From: Elusimicrobiaceae bacterium
GTDB lineage: Bacteria > Elusimicrobiota > Elusimicrobia > Elusimicrobiales > Elusimicrobiaceae
Direction of reading: 5' to 3'
Length of the DNA stretch: 64,000 nucleotides
Assembly: GCA_016283355.1 (NCBI GenBank)
Contig: JAEEMS010000008.1
Location: 36,477-100,476, forward strand
In this document: one piece after another, positions 29,819 to 39,159 of the stretch
Layout of the letters: each line of letters starts with the position of its first letter
Numbering within the stretch: the first letter of the stretch is position 1
Made by a program: the position numbers and the translations under genes
The notes under the pieces: generated by a model
The model's input: only the letters and a program-made list of their open reading frames with translations
What the model was told of the DNA's origin: nothing
Database searches by the model: none

Positions 29819-29851
29819 CAAAAACCCCGGGTGGTAAACCCGGGGTTTTTC
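29819..29851. terminator. Bidirectional intrinsic terminator
   Basis: AAAAACCCCGGGTGGTAAACCCGGGGTTTTT. Confidence 0.85.
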
Positions 29852-29863
29852 ATTATTCTTATT

Positions 29864-30877
29864 TTATTTCGATTGGATATGTGCGCTGCCACCCGTTAAA
29901 TCTTTGATGGCGGCTACGGCACCTAACACATTGGAGGCCTCATAGGGCATATAGATAATCTTATTATCTTTCCCTTCAGTCATTGCTTGTAAGGCATCAA
30001 TATATTTAAGCGAAATCATGTAGCTGGCAGGATTGGAAGATTGGGCTACCGATTCTGCCACAATTTTTACGGATTGGGCCTCCGCTTGGGCCACTTTGAT
30101 TTTGGCTTCCGCTTCCCCTTCCGCTTCTAAAATAGCAGCTTGTTTTTGCCCTTCTGCTTGTTTGATAGCCGCTTCGCGTACAGCTTCCGCTTTTAAAATT
30201 TGAGCGGTTTTAGTACCTTCGGCTTCGGTCACCATGGCGCGACGGTCGCGTTCGGCTTTCATCTGTTTTTCCATGGCTTCACGAATGGCGGTAGGGGGGA
30301 TAATGTCTTGCAATTCTACACGGTTGACCTTTACACCCCATTTATTGGAAGCATCATCTAAGATAACTTGCAATTTCCCGTTGATAATTTCGCGAGAAGT
30401 AAGCGTTTGGTCCAAATCCATTTCACCGATAATGTTACGCAAAGTAGTTTGTGTTAATTTTTCAATAGCCGTTGGCAACGATTCTACTTGGTACACCGCT
30501 TTTTCAGGATCGGTAATTTGGAAATATAAAAGAGCGTTGATTTCAATACCGACGTTATCGCGTGTAATCACGTTTTGGCGTGGGAAATCGTAAACCGTTT
30601 CACGCATATCGATAGTATCACGCAATTCAATGTACGGAACAGAACGCGTGCGCCCGCCAACGTCCATATATTCGCGGCTTTGGCGCCATTCCATCAAGTG
30701 GGGTTTATCCATAATCGGGATAATCCAGTTGATACCCGGTCGCAGGGTGCGTTGATACTTACCGAAGCGTTCGATAATAACTACTTGGGCTTCTTTTACA
30801 ATTACAATCCCTTTCCAAATAATAACTACTATAAAGAAAAAGACTGCCCCAATGAAAATAAGACCTAGTTCTTCCAT
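29864..30877 (-). CDS. SPFH/band 7 (stomatin/QmcA-like) protein
   Basis: EAQVVIIERFGKYQRTLRPGINWIIPIMDKPH; VEGVELQDI-type (VNRVELQDIIPPTAIREAMEKQMKAERDRRA). Confidence 0.93.
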   Translation of the reverse strand: MEELGLIFIGAVFFFIVVIIWKGIVIVKEAQVVIIERFGKYQRTLRPGINWIIPIMDKPHLMEWRQSREYMDVGGRTRSVPYIELRDTIDMRETVYDFPRQNVITRDNVGIEINALLYFQITDPEKAVYQVESLPTAIEKLTQTTLRNIIGEMDLDQTLTSREIINGKLQVILDDASNKWGVKVNRVELQDIIPPTAIREAMEKQMKAERDRRAMVTEAEGTKTAQILKAEAVREAAIKQAEGQKQAAILEAEGEAEAKIKVAQAEAQSVKIVAESVAQSSNPASYMISLKYIDALQAMTEGKDNKIIYMPYEASNVLGAVAAIKDLTGGSAHIQSK

Positions 30878-30888
30878 TGATTTCTCCT

Positions 30889-31317
30889 TTAATTAATTTT
30901 TTTTACAAAGAGTGTAACCCCGTCTAACTTTTCCACTATGCACGGCGTTCCTTTGGCAAGCGCTTCCGTAGCGGTAGCTTTCCAACTTTCACCTTCTACC
31001 TTGACGCGTCCTGTATTTTGTGTGGGGTTAATTTCAATTTCTACCATGGCTTTTTTGCCAATTACATTTTGGGCCGGGGTTTTGATGGTTTTTGTATTAC
31101 GATATAAATAGCGTAGCGCCAACGGGCGAATAGTCAACCAAAAAAGCACGGATATGATGGTAAATATTCCTAATTGGCCCCACAAACCGAGTCCTAAATA
31201 AGAGGCAACGGCCGCTCCACAAAATCCGAGCCCCAAGCATGTGAGAGAAAATTCCATAGTGAAAGTTTCTCCCACAAAGAAGAGAACAGCTGCAATAAGG
31301 TAGATGTAGTAATTCAT
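30889..31317 (-). CDS. NfeD family protein
   Basis: TM-rich N-terminus plus OB-fold-like C-terminus (NTGRVKVEGESWKATA), adjacent to SPFH gene. Confidence 0.85.
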   Translation of the reverse strand: MNYYIYLIAAVLFFVGETFTMEFSLTCLGLGFCGAAVASYLGLGLWGQLGIFTIISVLFWLTIRPLALRYLYRNTKTIKTPAQNVIGKKAMVEIEINPTQNTGRVKVEGESWKATATEALAKGTPCIVEKLDGVTLFVKKIN

Positions 31318-31328
31318 ACTTTCTCCAG

Positions 31329-32174
31329 TTAGTTTTTAATGATTTCTAAGTAACTACGTAAATAATTTAACCTTCGTGTATCATGTATTTTGTTAAGTAA
31401 ATAAATCATATTTGCCAAAAAGCGCCGTACGATTAAACGAGAAGATAAAAAGGTAAATTCCGCCGTATTCCAATGTAAATTACGAGCTTTAAGATAATTT
31501 TGACAATCATCAATGGATAAAATTTTTCCGTTATCCAACGGGTCAATGGCGAAGGTGTCATTATGCGGTTTATCTTGCACGTGTAACAAAATGCGGCCTG
31601 CTAAATCGACTACTTCTATTTCGATACCGTAACGTTGGCCGATACAAGCGTACAGACACGCGATACATAAAGAAGAACCGCTTTTGGTGCGTAAGAAATA
31701 GGGAAAAGCCAGTTCATTTAAATTTTTTGCACTGGAAAGAGCGGTAAATTTTTTTACGTTAAAAATGTAACGCCCCATTGCCTCAACAGCTTCCCGCGCG
31801 GTAGTGGTATTAAGCAAAACAGGGCGTAATTCCAAAGCCATGTCATCCAACGGTTGTGCAATTTTCCCGCGGGGAGTTGTAGGGGAAGCAAATTTAGCCA
31901 ACAAAGAAAGCCCCTCTTCGATATTGGGATTAATTTTAGCGGCGAAATGTGCCAAAGCTTCAGACAAATCTTCCCAACAAATCTCTTCTAAAACCTCTAC
32001 AATGGGGCGAGGGGCTGTACGGGCAAAATCTTGTTCAAGTACGCCTTGTACGGCGGCAGGATCTGTTTTTATTGCGGAAGCAAGTGCCTGTTTTAAAACA
32101 GGGCGGTTATGATCTGCTTCTGTTTCCAATAATCGCAATAAAGCGCGTACTTGTTCTTGGCTCAAAGAGTGCAT
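31329..32174 (-). CDS. SirB1-like transglutaminase-fold protein
   Basis: YFLRTKSGSSLCIACLYACIGQRYGIEIEVVDLAGRILLHV ... TFAIDPLDNGK. Confidence 0.65.
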   Translation of the reverse strand: MHSLSQEQVRALLRLLETEADHNRPVLKQALASAIKTDPAAVQGVLEQDFARTAPRPIVEVLEEICWEDLSEALAHFAAKINPNIEEGLSLLAKFASPTTPRGKIAQPLDDMALELRPVLLNTTTAREAVEAMGRYIFNVKKFTALSSAKNLNELAFPYFLRTKSGSSLCIACLYACIGQRYGIEIEVVDLAGRILLHVQDKPHNDTFAIDPLDNGKILSIDDCQNYLKARNLHWNTAEFTFLSSRLIVRRFLANMIYLLNKIHDTRRLNYLRSYLEIIKN

Positions 32175-32225
32175 AATTAATCATACCAAATTTAAGGTAG
32201 AAGTTACTACTTTTTTTGACGAAAG

Positions 32226-32252
32226 AAAGGGGCCCTACGGGCCCCTTTCGCA
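32226..32252 (-). terminator. Intrinsic terminator
   Basis: GAAAGGGGCCCTACGGGCCCCTTTC. Confidence 0.65.
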
Positions 32253-32266
32253 AAAAATAATATTTT

Positions 32267-32905
32267 TTATTGTGCGATGTCTTTTTCGTTGGCGGTAATG
32301 GCCAAAACTACGCGGCGGTTTTTAGCACGCCCTTCTTCGGTATCGTTGCTGGCAATCGGGTTGGATTTGCCGTAACCGACGTAAGAGATGCTCAAGGTTT
32401 TTAAACCTGTGCCGACCAAGTAGTTATAGACAGCTTGTGCACGTTGGGTGGATAATCTTTGGTTCAATTCATCGGAACCGGTAGAATCCGTATATCCTTG
32501 TACGACGATGCGGTTTTTCGGATATTTTTTGAGTACTTTGTTTAAATCCGTCAATGTTTGAATGGCATTGGAAGATAATTCGGCGCTGCCGATATCAAAC
32601 AAAATATCATTTTTCAAAAATACTTGGATTCCGTTATCTCCTTTTACTACATCTGCGATAGCGGCAAGTTCTTTGGCTTGCTTATCATAATAGTTCCCTA
32701 AAGCTCCACCCGCTGCTAAACCGGTTAAACCACCGATTAAAGCACCGGTACCGCTTTTGCCACCTGTGGTGTGGGAGATTACGGCTCCGGCAGCAGCACC
32801 GATGGCAGCGCCGCTTGCGGCTCCGATAGCGGTTCTTTTACCGGGAGTGGTACAAGCCGCGACTAAAAACGCACAGATTGTGCAGAGTAACAACGTCTTT
32901 TTCAT
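32267..32905 (-). CDS. OmpA-family lipoprotein with glycine-zipper segment
   Basis: Lipobox FLVAACTTPG; AASGAAIGAAAGAVI; VQGYTDSTGSDELNQRLSTQRAQAVYNYL. Confidence 0.9.
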   Translation of the reverse strand: MKKTLLLCTICAFLVAACTTPGKRTAIGAASGAAIGAAAGAVISHTTGGKSGTGALIGGLTGLAAGGALGNYYDKQAKELAAIADVVKGDNGIQVFLKNDILFDIGSAELSSNAIQTLTDLNKVLKKYPKNRIVVQGYTDSTGSDELNQRLSTQRAQAVYNYLVGTGLKTLSISYVGYGKSNPIASNDTEEGRAKNRRVVLAITANEKDIAQ

Positions 32906-32978
32906 ACAGTTCTCCTTTATTTAAAATAGACAGTTATATTGTACTTAATTTTGCAAATTAGGAAAATGATTTTTAAAT

Positions 32979-33013
32979 ACAAAAAAGGGTCCCCTTTCGG
33001 GAACCCTTTTGAA
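32979..33013 (-). terminator. Intrinsic terminator
   Basis: AAAAAAGGGTCCCCTTTCGGGAACCCTTTTG. Confidence 0.6.
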
Positions 33014-33031
33014 ACTTATAATACCCGTGAA

Positions 33032-33586
33032 TTAGTTGTTGGTTACTTCTAATTCTACGCGGCGGTTCAAAGCGCGGCCTTCAGCGGTTTCGTTGGTGGC
33101 AATCGGGTTGGCAGAACCGTAACCCACGAAGGATACGTTATCGGCGTTTACACCGTCGTTTACGAGTTGCAACGCAACGGCTTTGGCGCGGCGTTGAGAG
33201 AGATCCAAGTTATAGTCCGGGTTACCGATAGAATCGGTGTAACCAGCGGTGCGGATGGTGGCATTGGGATATTTTTTCAATGCATCCGCTACTTTCTGGA
33301 TGTTGTCCAAGGAATCTTCTTGGATGACATCGCTGTTAAAAGCAAAGTGAATCGGTTCTTTGAAGTTCAAGACAACTTTGTTTTCAGCTTGTTGGTTGAC
33401 AACAGCCACTTCTTTGAAGTCTTCAGCTTCCACTTTGGGTTGCGGTTTCGGAGCAGGCGGTAACGGTTTCGGCGCAACGACAACCGGGGCTACCGGAGCT
33501 TTTTGGCACGATTTTTTCGTGCATTTGGTGCAGTGGCAGGCGCCTAAAAACAGAGCGGCTACCAAAAGAGTCATTACTTTTTTCAT
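33032..33586 (-). CDS. OmpA-family lipoprotein
   Basis: Lipobox ALFLGACHC; RTAGYTDSIGNPDYNLDLSQRRAKAVALQLV; Pro-rich linker. Confidence 0.9.
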   Translation of the reverse strand: MKKVMTLLVAALFLGACHCTKCTKKSCQKAPVAPVVVAPKPLPPAPKPQPKVEAEDFKEVAVVNQQAENKVVLNFKEPIHFAFNSDVIQEDSLDNIQKVADALKKYPNATIRTAGYTDSIGNPDYNLDLSQRRAKAVALQLVNDGVNADNVSFVGYGSANPIATNETAEGRALNRRVELEVTNN

Positions 33587-33635
33587 TCTGTTCTTTCTCC
33601 TTACTAAAATGGTACAACTATCTTACTGTTATATT

Positions 33636-34133
33636 TTACAATATTTGGCAAGTAGGTAAACCCTTTTTTTTCATAAGGGCGCGGTAGAGCCGATAAACAG
33701 GTTGGCCGAACTTCGGGTGAACATAATCCGGCAGGATGTAAGAAAGGGGTTTTAATACAAATTCCCTCTCGTGTAAATGGGGGTGGGGAATACACAACGT
33801 ATAGGTGTCGCTATCTTGGAAAATGGTTTGGTCATCATAAAATAGGATGTCAATATCAATTACCCGGGGGCCATTGGGAAACGTAGGGGTCCTGCCAAGC
33901 TGTTTTTCAAGATCTTTGAGACGGTGTAACAGTGGCATTGGTTCGTACGAAGTGTCCATAATTAGGACCGTATTTACAAAATCGGGTTGATGTGTATATC
34001 CTTCCGGTTTGGATAAAATATAGGGCGCTATTTCTTTAATGGTGCCAATAGAGGATAGGGCTTTTACTGCCTTATCTATGTTTTCTTTGGCAGGAGCAAT
34101 GTTGCTGCCCAATGCTAAAACGACGGTGGCCAT
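33636..34133 (-). CDS. folK: 2-amino-4-hydroxy-6-hydroxymethyldihydropteridine pyrophosphokinase
   Basis: VVLALGSNIAPAKENI; GPRVIDIDILFYDD; IPHPHLHEREFVLKPL. Confidence 0.95.
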   Translation of the reverse strand: MATVVLALGSNIAPAKENIDKAVKALSSIGTIKEIAPYILSKPEGYTHQPDFVNTVLIMDTSYEPMPLLHRLKDLEKQLGRTPTFPNGPRVIDIDILFYDDQTIFQDSDTYTLCIPHPHLHEREFVLKPLSYILPDYVHPKFGQPVYRLYRALMKKKGLPTCQIL

Positions 34134-34134
34134 T

Positions 34135-34482
34135 TTATTTTTCTCCTTTGTATATTATCCAGCGGTCAGGGGCTTCCGCTACTTTAACACTATATAAATG
34201 CGGGAGTGATTTGTCCGCTTTTTTATAGAGCCAAATGCAGACGTTTTCCGTTGTCGGATTTTTGAAGAATGTGCTTAAATTTTGTTTTTCTAACGGTTTG
34301 ACAATTTGCAAGAGTACTTTTTGTACTTCCCGAAAATCCAAGAGGAATCCTTCCTCGTTTAAAGGGCCATGGAAAGTGACTTCATACGTAAAGGTGTGTT
34401 CATGCAAAGATTCGTTTAAAGAGCCGTCATGGCTATGAGATGCTGTGAAAGAACCCGTCTGCGTGAGGTAAACTTTTGTCAT
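34135..34482 (-). CDS. 6-pyruvoyl-tetrahydropterin synthase-family protein, PTPS-III-like candidate
   Basis: GSFTASHSHDGSLNESLHEHTFTYEVTFHGPLNEEGFLLDFREVQ; ExxHEH in place of CxxxHGH; between folK and folP. Confidence 0.75.
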   Translation of the reverse strand: MTKVYLTQTGSFTASHSHDGSLNESLHEHTFTYEVTFHGPLNEEGFLLDFREVQKVLLQIVKPLEKQNLSTFFKNPTTENVCIWLYKKADKSLPHLYSVKVAEAPDRWIIYKGEK

Positions 34483-35270
34483 TTTGCATTCTCCAATTCT
34501 TTGTAAAAATCGATGACTTTGTGTGTATCTCGTACATCGTGCACGCGTAAAATATCAGCCCCTTGCTCCAGGGCGATTAAATTGGCGGCTAACGTTTGTG
34601 CTTTGCGTTTGGGGGGGAGTTCCCGTTTTTGTGCCAGGAATGTTTTGCGGGAAAGCCCAACTAGTACGCGTACACCCAATTCTTTAAAAAAATGTATATT
34701 TTTGAGGAGTAAATAATTTTGTTCCCGCGTCTTTGCAAAACCAAATCCGGGGTCTATAATAATTTTTTCGTCGGGAATGCCACAATTGCGGGCTTGTGTA
34801 ATTTTTTCTGCCAAAAAATTTTTAATTTCACCAATCAAATCGTTATAAGAGGTAAGCGTTTGCATGTTTTGTGGGTTTCCGCGTGTATGCATTACGACGA
34901 TCTGTGCATTAAAATCTTTTACAAGCCGGAACATGTCTTTACCAGTTGTGCCGCTGACATCATTTATAATAGACACGCCATTTTTGAGACCTTCTAACGC
35001 AACGACCGGTTTAGTAGTATCTAGCGAAAGAGGAATTTTTGGCCATTTCTTATGCGCCTCTTTAATAAGCGGCAATACGCGTGATAATTCTTCTTCGGCG
35101 GATACCGGGGATGCTCCGGGACGGGTGGATTCTCCGCCGATATCTAAAATATCGGCGCCATCCGCAACAAAATCCGTGCACTTTTTTACAAGTGCATCTA
35201 AATTATTTTGTGGATTCCCGTCGTAAAATGAATCCGGTGTGGCATTCACGATACCCATCAGTTGTGTCAT
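34479..35270 (-). CDS. folP: Dihydropteroate synthase
   Basis: MGIVNATPDSFYDG; DILDIGGESTRPGASPVSAEEE; IIIDPGFGFAKT. Confidence 0.95.
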   Translation of the reverse strand: MTQLMGIVNATPDSFYDGNPQNNLDALVKKCTDFVADGADILDIGGESTRPGASPVSAEEELSRVLPLIKEAHKKWPKIPLSLDTTKPVVALEGLKNGVSIINDVSGTTGKDMFRLVKDFNAQIVVMHTRGNPQNMQTLTSYNDLIGEIKNFLAEKITQARNCGIPDEKIIIDPGFGFAKTREQNYLLLKNIHFFKELGVRVLVGLSRKTFLAQKRELPPKRKAQTLAANLIALEQGADILRVHDVRDTHKVIDFYKELENAK

Positions 35271-35273
35271 AAG

Positions 35274-36209
35274 TTAATCCTCTATGAGTACTTTTTCTTG
35301 TAAGCCGTCCAGTGAGCACTCCTGCCACAACTCCTGCGGAGAAATTTGATCCATCCGAACGTAACGGGGGTTTCCGAGCATTTTTTTGAGTGCTTTGTGG
35401 ATGTCTACGAAATGTCCGGATCCCATTTCACTGAATACGATTTCATATTCATTTAAGGCTGCGGCTATGTTCTCTAGCATAAATACGCTTCGTACATCAG
35501 GTATTCCGCGTAGCAGTTTATAAAAAGGAGTCCTCGTTACCCACTTTTTGGGGGTTACTTCCATTAAATCTAAGTAGAACGATATAAAATCAGTTGTGTT
35601 GAAATCTCTGCCATAGTGCTCTTGGAAATAAGCCAGCAGACGATCTTCAGTAAATAATTCGCCCCATGCCGGATTGTGCACTGTGCGTTTGTAATCTCTA
35701 ATTTCTTGTGCAGCGCTCGTTTGTTTTCCCTCGTACTTGGCAAAACCGTATGCACTACGAATTATCCAGAACATTTGAAAATCCTCATATGAAAAACCGT
35801 GCTGCTCAGCATATTTCCATTGCGTTTCCAAATCAGCGTCCGTTCGTACTAGTGGGATATTGTTCTTGGCACTCAGAGCAGCTGTATAAGCGTCCTCATG
35901 TTGCGTGCAATTTCCCAGAGGGAACCCCGGCTCTCTTTCAATAAGTGCAACTTGCGGATGATAGGTATCAAAAGCGTACTGTACGGCAGGTAAAGATTGA
36001 GGGCCGTGTTTGGCTGCCAATAGTACAAGGGTTCGTCCGTTCTTTTGATAAATGGCTAAAAAAGGGGGAAGGCCCACTTTTTTGAGAAGATCACTCGTTT
36101 GTTTCGGAGTAGGATTAATGACCAAACGAGTATCTGCTGTAAAGGTTTGTGCCAATGTTCCACAACAGGTGCAACCGAGGAAGATAATCAATGCAAGGAT
36201 TTTTTTCAT
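35274..36209 (-). CDS. Secreted protein of unknown function (possible TraB/ChaN-like fold)
   Basis: Signal peptide MKKILALIIFLGCTCCGTLAQ; LLAAKHGPQSLPAVQYAFDTYHPQVALIEREPG; terminal MGSGHFVDIHKAL. Confidence 0.45.
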   Translation of the reverse strand: MKKILALIIFLGCTCCGTLAQTFTADTRLVINPTPKQTSDLLKKVGLPPFLAIYQKNGRTLVLLAAKHGPQSLPAVQYAFDTYHPQVALIEREPGFPLGNCTQHEDAYTAALSAKNNIPLVRTDADLETQWKYAEQHGFSYEDFQMFWIIRSAYGFAKYEGKQTSAAQEIRDYKRTVHNPAWGELFTEDRLLAYFQEHYGRDFNTTDFISFYLDLMEVTPKKWVTRTPFYKLLRGIPDVRSVFMLENIAAALNEYEIVFSEMGSGHFVDIHKALKKMLGNPRYVRMDQISPQELWQECSLDGLQEKVLIED

Positions 36210-36222
36210 GCGACGCCCTCAC

Positions 36223-36843
36223 TTATTTAATCATTTCTAAAAATTCGCTGCGTACTTCCATCTTTTTAAATGCACCGCGGATGGCACTGGTAACCATTAC
36301 TGCGTTGTGCTTTTCAATTCCGCGTGAGCTGATACACATGTGTTTGGCTTTGCAAACCACCATTACGCCGTGCGGATGGAGCGTTTGCATTAAACTGTCG
36401 GCAATTTGGGCTACCAATTTTTCTTGGATTTGTAACCGGCGGGCAAACACTTCCACGAGCCGTGCCAATTTGGAAATGCCCAGCACGCGCCCGTTGGGCA
36501 AGTAACCAATGCTAATCGTACCGAAGAAAGGTTGCAAATGGTGTTCACAGGTGGAATAGAACTCAATGTCTTTGAGTACCACCATTTCCTCGCAAGAACC
36601 TTCTACAAATGTTTTCAAAACATCTTGCGGTTTTTGGGTATACCCGCCGTAAAGTTTCTTCCAGCTTTTCACGATACGTTTGGGCGTTTCCAATAACCCT
36701 TCACGGGAAGGATCATCCCCGATATAGGATAAAATTTCGCGCAAATTTTGCAGAACTTTTTCTTCCGTTATTTTACGTTTATTAGTTTGTGCAGTTGCAC
36801 GCTTAGCCGAGCGCTTGGATGTTGTTTGATTAGTTTTACGCAT
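36223..36843 (-). CDS. folE: GTP cyclohydrolase I
   Basis: YSTCEHHLQPFFGTISIGYLPNGRVLGISKLARLVEVFARRLQIQEKLVAQIADSL. Confidence 0.95.
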   Translation of the reverse strand: MRKTNQTTSKRSAKRATAQTNKRKITEEKVLQNLREILSYIGDDPSREGLLETPKRIVKSWKKLYGGYTQKPQDVLKTFVEGSCEEMVVLKDIEFYSTCEHHLQPFFGTISIGYLPNGRVLGISKLARLVEVFARRLQIQEKLVAQIADSLMQTLHPHGVMVVCKAKHMCISSRGIEKHNAVMVTSAIRGAFKKMEVRSEFLEMIK

Positions 36844-37367
36844 AGGTCTATATTCTCCTGTTTGTTACTTTCCGGTTGTAGGTAAATTTGTGTCTTTTCG
36901 TTTTCATATAAGTAATATTTTTGCAAATCTTTCAAATCGGTTTGTTGGGTGATCACCAATTTAATGATATCGGCTTTGGCGAGCATTTCTTTTGCTACGT
37001 ATTTTTTAGGGGAAACGCATACAAAATCAGCTTTGCTTACATCACAATCCTTGGCACCGTTTGTTTCAATGTGTACGATATGCCCGGCACTTTTTAATGC
37101 ATTAATGAGTGCGGGCAAATCTTGTTCCGTGGGTTCTCCGCCCGTGATGACAACTGTTTTGCATGGGAACTGTGCCAATGCTACTAAAATCTGCAAACTG
37201 TTCATTTCTTCCCCGTCGGAAAATGCATATTTCGTATCGCAAAAATTACACCCCATGGAGCAGCCGGCCAAGCGCAAGAACACCGCAGGCATACCGGTAT
37301 GTTTACCCTCACCTTGAATGGAATAGAAAATTTCGTTAATTTTCCACGATAGCGGCTGCATTTTCAC
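36768..37367 (-). CDS. queE: 7-carboxy-7-deazaguanine synthase
   Basis: INEIFYSIQGEGKHTGMPAVFLRLAGCSMGCNFCDTKYAF; VVITGGEPTEQ. Confidence 0.93.
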   Translation of the reverse strand: MKMQPLSWKINEIFYSIQGEGKHTGMPAVFLRLAGCSMGCNFCDTKYAFSDGEEMNSLQILVALAQFPCKTVVITGGEPTEQDLPALINALKSAGHIVHIETNGAKDCDVSKADFVCVSPKKYVAKEMLAKADIIKLVITQQTDLKDLQKYYLYENEKTQIYLQPESNKQENIDLCVKLIKQHPSARLSVQLHKLINVK

Positions 37368-37680
37368 TCTCCCAAATTTCGAGCGTTTTTAAAGTCAGTT
37401 TTTGTTTTTTCAATTTCGTACCGATTTTTTTGAAATAGAATTGAGCTAAATTTTCGGCGGTCGGGTTGGGTACAATTTTGTTAAGAAGTTCATGATCGGG
37501 TAGGTTGTCGTCTAACAATTTTTTTAATTTCTTAAAATCACATACCATCCCGTCGGATTTTACCTTGCCTTCAATAATGAAAACGGCCTTCCACGTATGC
37601 CCATGTAAATCATGGCATAGCCCTTTATAGTGAGGCAAGTGATGGGCGGCTGAAAAAAAGCGGATAATTTTAATGCGCAT
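37336..37680 (-). CDS. queD: 6-carboxytetrahydropterin synthase
   Basis: FSAAHHLPHYKGLCHDLHGHTWKA (CxxxHGH) ... GMVCDFKKLK. Confidence 0.9.
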   Translation of the reverse strand: MRIKIIRFFSAAHHLPHYKGLCHDLHGHTWKAVFIIEGKVKSDGMVCDFKKLKKLLDDNLPDHELLNKIVPNPTAENLAQFYFKKIGTKLKKQKLTLKTLEIWESENAAAIVEN

Positions 37681-38416
37681 GAGAGGAATCCTCCGGGATG
37701 AGATTAAAGATTTGTTGCATATAAATGATACACAAAATTAGCTGAGCAAATGAAAAAAGAGGAATGTTTATCCATAATCGGATATACCACAAAACGGATA
37801 AGGGTCCCAATAGAAAAAAAGCCCAACGTGCTAAAACAACATAAGGAACGGCGATGTTGCGAAGAAATTTAAATAAGAGTCCGGTGGCAAAAGCTAAACA
37901 AAAAGATAAAGACATAACAAATATAATCAGAAAAAATGAGGCAATTAACGTGGATAGCCGCAATGAAAGGGCAATAGAATCTTGGTATTTTTCTAAGTTT
38001 TGCTGTGAAGTAACAAAAGTAAGTTCCGCAGGCAATGTTTGGCTTTGTTGGCGACCATTGGCAAAGAAATGTAACTGGTTTTCATGGATCCAAACAAGCG
38101 TATTTTGTTCATCGGGTTGAGGGGAGACCGCATTTTTAGAAGCATCAAAAATTAATTTAATCCCGGAACTCGGAACTTTGAAAGAAACCGGCGTTTGCGG
38201 GGCAGTTAAAAAACCTTTTTCAAAAGTTACTTCAGGGAAGTTTTTAAGAAGAACCGGTAATTTGCGCCGAATCTGGGAGCCGCTTGCAAAATAAACCAGT
38301 AATAAGGATAAAAAGAACAGATAAATCCCAAAAAACACCATCAACCCCTTTCGAACGAAAGATAGTTGATGATAAAAATGGAAAGAAAATAGCGTGCGCA
38401 AATGAATCAATAACAT
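37670..38416 (-). CDS. Integral membrane protein, DUF1189-like
   Basis: N-terminal TM, extracytoplasmic segment, C-terminal TM cluster; family assignment tentative. Confidence 0.5.
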   Translation of the reverse strand: MLLIHLRTLFSFHFYHQLSFVRKGLMVFFGIYLFFLSLLLVYFASGSQIRRKLPVLLKNFPEVTFEKGFLTAPQTPVSFKVPSSGIKLIFDASKNAVSPQPDEQNTLVWIHENQLHFFANGRQQSQTLPAELTFVTSQQNLEKYQDSIALSLRLSTLIASFFLIIFVMSLSFCLAFATGLLFKFLRNIAVPYVVLARWAFFLLGPLSVLWYIRLWINIPLFSFAQLILCIIYMQQIFNLIPEDSSHAH

Positions 38417-38441
38417 ACTATATTATAGCAATTGTGAACGC

Positions 38442-39014
38442 TTATTTTGTGCGTATGGATTTTGTGTTTTGGCAAGTGATTTGTGTGCCTAAAAAGAAAG
38501 TTTGTTCCTTTTTGTACACACACATCAATTTGGTAGATTGTGTTTCCCCGGATGATGTGGGGGAAAGTGGTTTCCAACAAGCAATACGGGTGCAAGTATA
38601 TGTTTGTTCACATTGCGCGAACGAAGAGGAGGGAAAATTGGTGATAAACCAGGAAAAATCTAAATTGTATTTTAAAGAAGCTAAAAAATTCTCACAGCTT
38701 AGCGCTCCCTCAAAGTTACAAGTGGGTTCTGCGGTATTCATTTGTGTGGAGATATTTTCATCCAGCAACGTATATCGTTGGGAAGGGGGTGGATCTCCTT
38801 CGACTTCGTAAACATCAAAACAAGAAAATCCATTTGCTTGCTTTTTGCTGCAAGAAAAGGGGAGCCGGATATCTTTCCCGGGGCATGTGTCTTGTACCTG
38901 ATCCGCGTGGACGGAGAGATATTGTGCCGGGGTGCGCTGAGTTGTAATTTTTGCTTCAAGAGGCAATGAGCAGAAAGCAACACATAAAAAGATAAATACG
39001 GACTGTTTTATCAT
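38442..39014 (-). CDS. Secreted cysteine-rich protein of unknown function
   Basis: Signal peptide MIKQSVFIFLCVAFCSLPLEAK; ten Cys in predicted mature part. Confidence 0.55.
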   Translation of the reverse strand: MIKQSVFIFLCVAFCSLPLEAKITTQRTPAQYLSVHADQVQDTCPGKDIRLPFSCSKKQANGFSCFDVYEVEGDPPPSQRYTLLDENISTQMNTAEPTCNFEGALSCENFLASLKYNLDFSWFITNFPSSSFAQCEQTYTCTRIACWKPLSPTSSGETQSTKLMCVYKKEQTFFLGTQITCQNTKSIRTK

Positions 39015-39159
39015 GCCCCTATCTTAACAAATTTTGTATTTTAAAGCATAATAAAATTTATCTATTTTTCGTACGCGCTCCTGCAGGCGCGTTTGGGGAT
39101 TGCATAGTTTCTCATATTTTATATACCATATAACCAACTTGTACCAAAAGAGGAAAAGT

